From Benincasa hispida (lineage: Eukaryota; Streptophyta; Magnoliopsida; Cucurbitales; Cucurbitaceae): DNA of 64,000 bases. Of this stretch, positions 22,608-32,561 are shown piece by piece (position 1 is the first letter of the stretch; every line of letters starts with the position of its first letter). The notes under the pieces were generated by a model. It searched no databases, was not told where the DNA came from, and worked only from the letters and a program-made list of their open reading frames with translations. The translations under genes were made by a program, and so were the position numbers. The stretch covers positions 62,450,367 through 62,514,366 of the forward strand of contig NC_052351.1 of the NCBI RefSeq assembly GCF_009727055.1. Reading direction: 5' to 3'.

Positions 22608-24025
22608 ATTTTCAGAAATAAGTTTAAATGTTTACAAACCACGAGTTTTAGGACATAAAACCCAACAAGACCAGGTAGATAGCTGGGGACATAGGGTGCA
22701 AGATGGAATTCACTCCTACCCGCTTTTAGGGATAGTAGAGAGGTTATTTCCTTAAGTGTTGACTCCAGATCTTGAACAAGGGGCCCCACCCTCTCATTGG
22801 CTCGAGAGGGACTCGTTTTGACGATCAGATCACAAACCAATTGTTCATTAGTGGATTAGTGAGACTTAAGGAACAAGAGGTAATCTCGAGGGTAAAATAG
22901 TCATTTGACCCAGTTATTATTATGAACAACCTATGAAGGATTAACTTACTAAACATGGTTATATCGAGTTGACATAATATATCTACAGTGAGGGGAGTGA
23001 AATCCTGAGTTTTAGTGGAGTGACCTAGTAGTTAACCAATGGGGGTTAATTCGGTATAAAGAGTTTAGCCAATTAATCTTGGATCGTTGGAGCCCATGAT
23101 CTGTAGGTCCATGAGGTCCCCTATTAGTTCATGAATGGATTAGCTTTAGAGCAGCGTGATAAGTTAATTTGAAACGTTTGAATTAGAATTAAGGGAATTA
23201 ATAATTATATGTGATATAATTACGCGTTTAATTTTGGAATTAAATGAAATTGGAGAATTAATTAATATTTAAATATGATTTAAATATTAAATTTATTAAT
23301 AAGGATTCATGATGGTCTAATTAGTGTTAAATTAATTTAATATTTGATATTAAATTAATTGAATTAATTAAATTGTTTAATTAATTAATTACTATTAATT
23401 TTATTAGTTAAATTAATTATTGAATTAATTTTGTAAAATTAATAAAATTTCATTTTTGAAAACAAAATTAATTTCGAAATTTAATTTTTAAAATCAAAAT
23501 TGAATTAAAATGAAAAGAAAATTGGAAAATTGAAAAAAATTCAAAAAGTTTGATTTTTCCACTAATTTTCCAAGGAGCTCACTCATAATTCCACCATTTG
23601 TCTGCTCAAATTTTCAAGTTGGAGGTGCGATTCATGCGACAATTGTTCTTGCAAGATGATCTTGCTATATATCCTGAAGATTCTGAGTGGAATTGGGCAT
23701 ACAAAAAGGGTTGATTTTGGTTGAAAATCTCTCTTAAAGAAGGGTTCTTAAGGCTGCTGTAAATGAGTGTTGTTTTCCTCCAAATTTTCTTAATCCAAGC
23801 TTATTTTGAGTCCCACAACTCAACCCAAGGGAAGGTCTTGAGGTGGTTCACAAGCTGAATTGAAGAGGAATTGTAGCTGGAATTTGAGTTTCAAGTGTTT
23901 CTTTAAAGGTATGTCATGAAATCTCTTCATAGTTTATGGAGCATGCTTAATTCAAAGCAAAAATTAATGAATTAAAATGCTTAATGATCCAATTTTCTTC
24001 CGCTACATGTTTTCTAACTCTAACA
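22608..24025 (+). repeat. Second copy of LTR-start/LTR-body junction and LTR
   Basis: Positions 22608-22667 are a minus-sense LTR start (acaaaccacgagttttagg, ...cccaaca). They are fused to a plus-sense LTR body beginning agaccaggtagatagctggg, which ends at 24025. The identical fusion occurs at 19467/19468, exactly 3,200 bp earlier. Confidence 0.8.
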
Positions 24026-25905
24026 ATTGGTATTAGCGCATCATTTAAGCATTCATTTTGGTTTAATTTTGGCTTGGTGAGTGTTTTTCATGAGATATAT
24101 GAAAATGGTGCACTGATATGGTTTTCTGAGATTTGGCATTAAAGTTTTCTTTGATTCCTTTGTTAAAATTGTATTTTGCTCTTGATTGATGAGCTTATAT
24201 GTGTGCTCAAGAGTCTATAATTTATTTGGAGTCATTAGAGTTGAAATTAAGATGTAATTAAAGAAAGAAGTGAAGAAGGTCGAGCTGCAAAATTCTGATG
24301 TTGAGCTACTGTCCAGGCAGCATTGCGATGCTGCCCTTGAGCGTCGCAACGCTGCTCATGTTGCTGCCCAGATATGAAGAACACCCGTAGTGTTGCAACG
24401 CTAGGGTGAGAGCCTTGCAACGTTACTTACCCCAGCCTAGCATGCACACTTCAACCTAAATTGGCGGTCCAGTTGAACCAGTCCAGCCGATTCGAGTCAA
24501 GAAGGTCCAATTTGACCTGATTCAATCCAGTTTTGCCACTTTTGAAGGTTTGAAGGTCCGGTTCGAGCAGTTCGGGTTCGGTTTGGGGCGATTCGAGCGG
24601 TCCAGAAGCATTTTGAGCCAGTTCTTGCTAATTTTTTTTTAATAATTAGGCCTTTGTTTGCTTAAAAATTCCAAAGCTAAAACCATATCAGTATATGTTT
24701 AATTATTTATACATGTGATGTATGTTATAATTAAATAAATATTGTATGTGCAAAAAGTATGGCATGTAGATTTAAAATCCCATCATAGGAAGTATGTTAC
24801 ATGCATTGAAAGTATGTTATAAAGTGTTATAATATATAGTATGCATATTTAGGGTTTCTTTTATTTAATATAAGTGTTATATTAAATATTGAATGCCTTT
24901 GATGTATATTGTGGATGTTTAGCATGTCTAAAATTTCGTAAGTTATTATAAAATTGGGTTAGACATTTAAAATCCATAAGAAAGAGCAACTGCATGCTCA
25001 TGTAGGTTAATCACCTTTTTTAATAGTTAAAATAGGTTGACATCTTGTAAAACTAGGGTTACAAAGTCAACCGGTATATAATCCTATCTAACATTTGTTT
25101 AGGTATATCTTTACTCAAGTTTGTTCCGGCTAATTAAACAACCTAAGTCTAGGTTTTTATCCAAGTATAACGTTTATATTTGGATTTAACCTACAATGTC
25201 TAGGTGATAAACCAATTTTAAAACCTCACATCGCTCACGTATTACTCATAAAACTTGTTAACAACGCTAAATTATTCGGCCATAATCTCCAGGTAGGAGG
25301 TGTTCCGTAGACCGTCAACTTAAATACCCCCAGCCTTAGATAGGATTATATATCGGTTGAATTTGTAACCATATTTTACAAGATATTGACCTATTTTAAC
25401 TATTAAAATAGGTGATTAACCTACATGAGCATGCAACTTATCTTTGTTATGAGTTTTAAATGTCTAACCCAATTTTATAACAACTTACAAAAAAATTAGA
25501 CATGCTAAGCATCTATAACATACATCAAAGGCATTCAAAATTTAATATAATATTTATATTAAAACATTTGAAACCCTATACATGCATACTATATATTATA
25601 ACACTTTATAACATACTTTCAATGCATGTAACATGCTTCCTATGGTGGGATTTTAAATCTACATGGCATACTTTATGCACATACAAGATTTATTTAATTA
25701 TAACATACATCACATGCATAAATAATTAAACACAAACTGAGATGGTTTCCGTTTTGGCATTTTTAAGCAAACAAAGCCCTAAATATTACAAAAATAAGCA
25801 AAAATTGGCTCCAAAACACTTATGGATTGCTTGAACCGCCTTAAACCGACCCAAACTTCTCGAACCGGACCTCAAATGCTCAAAACTGTGCTAAACCGGG
25901 CAAAA
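24026..25905. repeat. Leader-derived large inverted repeat
   Basis: Plus-sense leader (24480-25085) faces minus-sense leader (25316-25905). The arms are about 600 bp, with a spacer of about 230 bp that is itself minus-sense leader. Matching landmarks include 'ataatatatagtatgcat' (about 24831) against 'atgcatactatatattat' (about 25582). Confidence 0.75.
24028..24039 (+). promoter_or_regulatory. Degenerate primer binding site
   Basis: Reads TGGTATTAGCGC after the LTR end, the counterpart of 20830-20841. It has mismatches to the tRNA-complementary consensus. Confidence 0.6.
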
Positions 25906-26064
25906 AACAATTGAGTACCATCAAACATCGCGAAGGAAATTAAACATGAGGATTTCCATGAGCAGCGGAAGGATGTTCCAAATTCCATTTGAATTGAACA
26001 TAAACAATTATAATACAAGAACGGAAACTAATAGGTCATGAAACTCTAGTTCCCGCTGCTCGAC
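25906..26064. other. Unassigned interval
   Basis: I see nothing assignable here. It lies between the copia leader fragment and the start of the chromovirus LTR. Confidence 0.4.
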
Positions 26065-28225
26065 TGTCACACCCCACCTCAGATTACCCTCTTAGCCTAG
26101 AGAAGGGCGTGACTGCAGCAGTTATCAACCCTTAGGCTGACACTTACTATCTAAAAACTCTTTCAGAATAACTCTGATACCAAATATAAATTATATGCAA
26201 CGAGACGGCTGTAGGCCCACAATTTATTAACTTAGAATTTTAATATGTTTAGAGTATTTACAACATTAGATTTACAAGTCCCTATATGAACAATAGTAAC
26301 ATGTGTACAATATTAACAGTAACCACCTAGCAAACGGTTACAAGTCTTTTGGTCCTTTAGTGGCAGAGCAGATACTGAGCTGTCTTCAGAGTTTACCTAC
26401 TTGGTGGGGGGGGGGGGAAAATTATTGAAATGGGGCTTACGGCCAGTGCAGGGACCAAGAAACTAGAAATTCTAATGCATAATTTCATAAAATAGTTTTA
26501 TCTGAAATATAAACTTTTACAGCATAAATATTTTCCAAGCGTAAATTATATAAAACTGTTTTAAACATAAAACAGTAAAATCATTTCTCAAATCAAAGTA
26601 CTGTATAACTGGTAAAATAATCCCAACACCAACTACTAGTCTAGAGAGAACCCTTTTGCTCAATCTTTGACTTTATTCACCTGTGGCCACACTAAGTACC
26701 TTAACACATTAGGTACTACTGCTCAGATAGCTTCTCCTTGTACTTCAGTATCGAGCTACTAGGATACCTTCTCTAACGTACTTCAGTATCCTGTTGGCTT
26801 GGTACCTTCTCAAATGTACTACAGCACCAATAGATACCTTCTCCTTGTACTTCAATATCTAGTTGGGTGGATGCCTTCTCCTTGTACTTCGGCATCACAT
26901 TTTACCAAAACTATTTATAAAAAACTTTTCTCTTTAAAGCATGTACAGTATAACACTTATACAACATAGCTTTAAAGATGGTAACGCAGCTGGATAAAAT
27001 CAATACATATACATATGTAAATAGTTTTTCAACAATATACATGCGTTCAAATCACAATTCAAACTTGCTTGGAAACCATTTTATAAAACTAGTAGGCATG
27101 AGAATTATTTTCGCAAACATGCTTTCTGTAAAACGTTTATAATCAAAACAGTTTAAAAACGTTTTAGTTCGAAAACATTTGAGCCACTCACCTCGAACTC
27201 TTAGGAACTTTTCACTCTAGTAACTCCTCGGGTCCTTTTTTCACCCCTAGAATCCAGATTCAACTTTCAACTTAGATTACTTATAGTTCCGAACCTTATT
27301 TGGAAATAATTCCTTCTACAAATTTATTCTAAAATGTCTTAGGAATCTTATCCTAAACATTCAGCTCATAATTCTTCGTGGTTTGGCCGGAATCTCAAAA
27401 TCTTCAAGACTAGCTCAGACTGATCCGACAGTCTGACTCTTCTGCCTTCTTCTCAGCCTCCAGCCTAGCCTTTGAGCCTTTTCCTTTAGCAGCCCTACTC
27501 TAAAAACTAGACTTCTAGATCTTTTAGATGGCTTTGGAATCACTCCAAACGCACGAGTATATTGGAAGATCTTCTTGTCCAAAATTGATACATTCCTTTG
27601 AACCTTCACTGCCCTCTACTTTCTCTACGAAATTTATGATTTTTGTGTGATTTCAAAATGAAATCCCAACTCCATATTTATAGGTGTTCAAATTGCTCGT
27701 GGGATTGATAGCACCTAATTGGCTGCATGGCCTAATGTTTAATCCTCCCTTTATCAACGTAAGCTGACTTCATCTTGGTTCAACGTAAGCACCTACTTGT
27801 ATATATTTTTTTTTTACCCGTTTACTCACCACTTAATGACATTTTTACACGGATCTTCCAGGATAATTCCAAAATAATATTTTCTATATTTTTTCTTAAT
27901 TCCTTACTCCGTACTTCACCTAATTTTTCATACTTAGCCATATTCTTCCTCGAATTTTCCAAACTCAATCTTCATATTATTCCACATTAATTTCACGTAC
28001 TTAATTTCCATATTTATTCCCTCTCAATAATTTTCCCCAACTATTCCAATATTATTTTCTCCTTTCAAATCTCCATTCCTTCTTTCACCAATCACACTAA
28101 CTTTCTCATCAACCTACTCAAATTATTTATACAAATTTAAATATGGACACACAATTAAGTGGAAAATTAAGACAATTTAAATAAGAAAACACACTTAAGT
28201 GTAAAATTGGGATTCGGAGTTCACA
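26065..28225 (-). repeat. Chromovirus (gypsy-2) 3' LTR, minus sense
   Basis: TGTCACACCCC at 26065 and ...cggagttcaca at 28225 delimit a 2.16-kb LTR. Next to it (28226-28240) lies the complement of a polypurine tract, then the end of an integrase-chromodomain reading frame on the minus strand, so this is the 3' LTR. It carries the hairpin array at 26694-26906 and a 12-G run at 26406-26417. Unlike the nearby gypsy-1-type LTRs it lacks the ACTCGATG array. Confidence 0.8.
26694..26906. repeat. Tandem array of six hairpins with covarying stems
   Basis: Six consecutive inverted repeats are visible: AGTACCT/AGGTACT; GCTCaGATA/TATCGAGC; AGGATAC/GTATCCT; TTGGTAC/GCACCAA (one mismatch); TAGATA/TATCTA; GATGCC/GGCATC. 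In the last five the loop is a near-constant 'cttctccttgtacttc' while the stem sequence changes on both sides together. Confidence 0.85.
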
Positions 28226-28240
28226 TTTACCTCCTCCTTA
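28226..28240 (-). promoter_or_regulatory. Polypurine tract of gypsy-2
   Basis: The minus strand reads ATAAGGAGGAGGTAAA immediately before the LTR terminus TGTGAACTCC. It is the expected second-strand priming site. Confidence 0.7.
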
Positions 28241-28276
28241 TAAAAATTTCGTCCTCGAAATTTCATCACAAGTTCG

Positions 28277-29363
28277 TCAGTTAAACAACTGCGGATACTT
28301 ATTTCTGATTTGCTCCTCAACTTCCCATATTGCTTCTTCTATAGCATGATTCCGCCATAGCACGTTTACTAATGGAATTGTCTTATTCCTCAAGACTTGT
28401 TCCTTTCTGTCCAGAATCTCCACTGGTTCCTCCTTATATGACAAATTCTCTTTCAACTGTACTGGTTGCTCAGATAATATATGAGTAGGATCTGGCACAT
28501 ACTTTCTAAGCATTGCCACATGAAACACATCATGAACACGAGATAATTCTGGAGGCAAATCCCATCGATATGCCATTGGACCAATCCTTTTTATTATCTC
28601 ATACGATCCAATATATCTTGGGATTAACTTCCCATTTCTACCGAACCTGAATATTCCTTTCCACGGAGATAATTTCAGAAATACTTTATCACCCATTTCA
28701 AACTCGAATTCTCTTCTCCGCTTATTAGCATAACTTTTCTGCCTATCTCGAGCCGTCTTAAGATTATCTCTTATAATCTTAATGTTATCTGATGTCTGTT
28801 GTACAAGTTCTGGACCTAATAATTTCCTTTCACCGACTTCATTCCAGCATATTGGAGTCCTACATGGTCTTCCGTATAGGGCTTCATATGGTGCCATTCT
28901 GATACTCGAATGGTAGCTGTTGTTATACGTAAATTCAATTAACGACAGATGCGTATCCCAACTGCCTTTGAATTGCAACACGCATGCTCTCAGCATGTCT
29001 TCCAATGTCTGGATTGTCCGCTCAGACTGACCATCCGTCTGTGGATGAAAAGTAGTACTGAAATATAACTTGGTCCCCATAGCTTTTTGCAAACTAGGCC
29101 AAAACTTTGATGTAAATCTGGAGTCTTGATCTGATACAATTGAAACTGGAGCTCCAAACTGACTTATGACTCGATCAACATATAGCTTAGCTAGTTGGTC
29201 CCGGTTATAAGTGGCTTTAATAGGTAAAAACTTAGCTGTTTTTGTCAATCTATCCACAATTACCCATATACCATCATAGCTTGCTGGTGTCTTAGGTAAT
29301 CCATACAAGAAATCCATCGTAATATGTTCCCACTTCCATTCTGGTACTGGGAGTGGATTAAGT
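28277..29363 (-). pseudogene. gypsy-2 integrase with C-terminal chromodomain (partial at gap)
   Basis: The reading frame is open from the N gap to its stop. It encodes the gypsy integrase core: WEHITMDF (first Asp), DRLTKTAKFLP, SIVSDQDSRF (second Asp), FHPQTDGQSER (Glu), YNNSYHSSI and MAPYEALYGRPCR. It then continues through the C-terminal DNA-binding region (LLGPELVQQT, GDKVFLKLSPWKG, GKLIPRYIGSYEI, DVFHVAMLRKYVPDP). The last ~60 residues (LDRKEQVLRNKTIPLVNVLW, then EEAIWEVEEQIR and YPQLF) resemble the chromodomain of Tekay/Del chromoviruses, which in the family targets integration to heterochromatin. RT and RNase H are not present; the frame enters a 100-N gap, with unrelated LTR sequence on the other side. 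It is the least damaged coding piece in the window, and an intact element is possible. Confidence 0.85.
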
Positions 29364-29463
29364 NNNNNNNNNNNNNNNNNNNNNNNNNNNNNNNNNNNNN
29401 NNNNNNNNNNNNNNNNNNNNNNNNNNNNNNNNNNNNNNNNNNNNNNNNNNNNNNNNNNNNNNN
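29364..29463. other. Assembly gap (100 N)
   Basis: Exactly 100 undetermined bases, the usual size for a gap of unknown length. The sequence left of it is gypsy-2 integrase; the sequence right of it is LTR of another gypsy family. Confidence 0.98.
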
Positions 29464-30093
29464 AGGTTAAGCCATCTGTCCGTATAACTAAAAGAAACAT
29501 TTAGAATTGAGCGTTTCGAGCAAACTCAATCCTCGATGGGAAAAACTCGATGGAGAAGGGTCATTACTCGATGGAAATTTCAATGGCTCCCTGTTGAATG
29601 CTCGATGAGAAGGACTCGATACTCGATGGGATACTATGTGCTGGATGGCTTGCTCGATGCACATTCCTTACTCGATCTCTCGTACTCGATGTGCGACGCT
29701 TCCTCAATTGCTCATACTCGATGCTCGATCCTTCCTTGATCACTTACACTCGGCACTCGACCCTTCCTTGATTGTGTACACTTGATGCTCGACCCTTCCT
29801 TGATTGCTTATACTTGACGCTTGACGACATCTAATTGGTGCCTGCCTTATGCTTACTCGATGCTTAGCCACCACTCTTCACGACTAACACTTAGCCAGAA
29901 ATTCCTTTTGCAAGGCTAGATTAATAAGTATCCGAGAGCTAAGTTCCCAAATGTAGACATTTTTCCTTCTTCAAACTTATCCTTACCTCAAAAACCACAA
30001 TTCCAATCTAGCTTAAATATTTAACCCCATTACTTGTCTTAACTCAAACAAAAAATATAATTAAAAAGGGAAAGTAGGTTGCGGGTTTTAAAA
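29464..30093 (-). repeat. gypsy-1-type 3' LTR, partial
   Basis: Matches the last ~600 bp (window orientation) of the solo LTR at 5500-8929, including 'ccatctgtc' and the ACTCGATG array (29525-29870). It ends at aaagggaaagtaggttgcgg plus gttttaaaa. A pol fragment follows on the minus strand, so this is the 3' LTR of that copy. Confidence 0.7.
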
Positions 30094-30119
30094 CCTACTA
30101 CCGCTTAAAAGAAACTTTG

Positions 30120-30960
30120 TCCTCTAAATTTACCTGTAGAAATCATTTGAAAAGTTGAGGATACTTCTTCTTTACTTGCTCTTCAGATTCCCACCTCGCT
30201 TCTTACTCTTTGTGGTTTTCCACAGTACCTTCACTAAAGGTATGGTATTGTTCCTGAGCACATGTTCCTTCCTGTCTAAAATATGAACCGACGCTTCTTC
30301 ATATGACAAATTTTCCTTGAGCTGAAATGGTTGTTTTACTAGTACATGCGTAGGATCAGGTATATACTTCCTCAACATTGATACATGGAACACGTTATGA
30401 ATACGTGTTAGATCCGGAGGTAATTGTAATTTATATGCTATCAGGCCAACTCATTCTATAATCTCGTATGGTCTGATGTATCGAGGAGTTAGCTTCACTT
30501 TTCATCCAAACCTGAGTACTCCTTTCCATGGAGATAACCGAAGGAATATATGGTCTCCAACCTCAAATTCTAAATTTCTCCTTCGCTTATTAGCGTACTT
30601 TTCTGCTTGTCTTGAGCCGTCTTCAAGTTTTCCCTGATAAGCTTCACAGTATCTGTCATTTGCTGAACTAATTATGGACCCAACAGTTTTCATTCCCCTA
30701 CTTCATTCTAACATACCATGGTCCTGCATGGTCTGCCATGCAATGCTTCGTATGGAGCCATGCCTATGCTCGAGTGATAACTATTTTTATACGAAAACTC
30801 GACCAACGGCAGTTGTGCATCCCAACTTCCTTTAAATTGCATAACATATGTTCTCAGCATGTCTTCCAGTGTTTGTATTGTTCGCTCTACTGACCATCTG
30901 TCTGTGGATGAAAAGTCGTTCTAAAATTAGCTTGGTACCCAAGGCCTTTTGCAAATTAGA
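30120..30960 (-). pseudogene. gypsy-1-type integrase-chromodomain fragment
   Basis: Minus-strand pieces align with the gypsy-2 integrase C terminus. At 30172-30393: MFHVSMLRKYIPDPTHVL, LKENLSYEEASVHILDRKEH, NNTIPLVKVLW. At 30502-30693: KYANKRRRNLEFEVGDHIFL and LSPWKGVLRFG. At 30700-30960: further core pieces including the counterparts of 'MAPYEALHGRPCR'. At least three frame changes or stops separate them. The upstream catalytic core is lost at about 30960, where a 58-bp tandem repeat begins. Confidence 0.8.
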
Positions 30961-30975
30961 GAGGAAAGTGCCTAC

Positions 30976-31110
30976 CTATGCTCTCCAATCATTTATAACT
31001 GTAGCAAAAGGGATCCTTCAAAAGGGATCCTAGCTATGCTCTCCAATCATTTATAACTATAGCAAAAGGGATCCTTCAAAAGGGATCCTAGCTATGCTCT
31101 CCAATCATTG
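30976..31110. repeat. 58-bp tandem repeat, 2.3 copies
   Basis: 'ctatgctctccaatcattt' starts at 30976, 31034 and 31092. Each unit contains a ggatcc palindrome (aaagggatccttcaaaaggg). A single diverged unit exists in the repeat C copy at 40210-40255, so the amplification is local. Confidence 0.85.
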
Positions 31111-31565
31111 GTTCGTCAATAACATTATTAACATCGATTAATTTCATCCACTTTTTGTTGTTTGAATTAAAACATATCAGTGAAACTGAGTATAATTCAA
31201 TTAACATACGAGTATCTTAGTAACCACAAAATTTTTGGTTTGAATCTATACCACAAGTGTAAGGTTTGTAAACTAAGTCAAAAACCTTGTGTTTTTTATG
31301 TATGAAACTTTTTATTACTTTACGCTTTTATAAAAAGATAAAAAGTGGAGTTGATAGGTTTCAATTTACCTGAACAAGGATGAACATATGTTTGGCTTGG
31401 GAGTCGAATATTTTTACAACAATTTTCGAGGAGGAAATTGTTAACCATAGTTACATCATAGCATCAGTGAAAATAAGCAGTAGAATAAAGTTCGAACTAA
31501 CTTTTACTATGTATAATAACACTTGATTGTTGTAATTATGGTTCTTGATTCTTAGTAAGGATTTT
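31111..31565. repeat. Repeat C, left part
   Basis: Homologous to 40390-40855 (for example 'aataagcagtagaataaagt'). It is interrupted at 31565/31566 by a compound insertion and resumes at 38468. No coding sequence is seen. Confidence 0.7.
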
Positions 31566-32339
31566 TATCACAACCCCCTCCCAAATTTAATCCTCTAAAA
31601 ACCCAAAGGAGACATGATGGTAGTAGTTACCGACCTAGCTTGTCAGCGCTTACTACCTAACTTTAAATGAAAACCTGCTTAAAAATCTAAATTGCAAAAA
31701 CGACTTAGCAATAAATACTAATGACTTTAACCAGGCAACTAAATACTAATTCCTAAAAAAAAAAAATAGAAAGAAGAAAAACACACAAAGCATAATGTCT
31801 CAACAAATAGCACAAGAATGAACATGAGGTCCAAAAGTTTTATAAGTCCCAGACTTCTCTCAAAACTATGTGTTAGAATTCAAAAAGACTTTATCTAAAG
31901 CTTCTTCTATAGAAAACTGGGATTTCAATTTTCCTACTTAAGCCGCTAATTATAGGAAATAATAACTAAGTTATAAGGTATAATCCTATGTCGAGAGAAG
32001 AAAAATTTCTATAAAGTGTTTGAATAAGTTTGTTTGTAGTAGCTTTGCAGTTTGAGCCTTAATATAAAATTTGGGCTAAGTATGAAGCTCAAAAGAAACC
32101 ATGTGTTTGGTGTTACGGAAATCATTAAACGCTATGAGGCTCTAATTGAAACTAAGTTTTCCTTAGAAGGTTATAGAGATTAAGATTGAGGCCAAGGACA
32201 ACCATGAGTTGATCTTGTGAGGTATGGATGCATGTTGAGAAGTATTGGCAAAGAGGCACTGCCCAAAGGTTGCTCATGCATTCGGATGATGAGAGATGTG
32301 TGAGTGAGAGTGTGAGGGCTAGACAGTGAGTGCAAGGCA

Positions 32340-32561
32340 CTAGGCATTGGAGCATGCACGCGGACGATCGCGTAGCTGCTTGCAACACTAGACGATAGCA
32401 CTAGACGATAGCGCTAAACGATGATCTTCGGCACTAGACGATAAGCGTAGACGCTAGTCGATGCATTAGGCACGAGCGCTAGATGATGGCGCTACACAAT
32501 AAATGGGCGCGCTAGATGATGGAAGTGATGCGTTAGACGATGGGGTCACCGCTACATGATG
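32340..32561. repeat. Degenerate 'gctagacgat' minisatellite
   Basis: The words 'gctagacgatagcactaga', 'cgctagatgatggcg' and similar recur irregularly. The array is split by the nested LTR and continues at 34662-34880 as 'gataagcgacaacgagag'-type units. Confidence 0.7.

Larger units (their letters stand above)
19405..25085 (+). repeat. Diverged ~3.2-kb tandem duplication
   Basis: The order [minus LTR start | plus LTR body | primer site | leader] occurs twice, with equivalent junctions at 19467 and 22667. The two copies differ by roughly 10-15% on inspection, so the duplication is old. The second copy's leader is cut at about 25085. Confidence 0.7.

Noticed and set aside
26406..26417. G12 run as a G-quadruplex regulator
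   Set aside because: A single homopolymer, more simply slippage or a base-calling effect; no flanking G-tract pattern.
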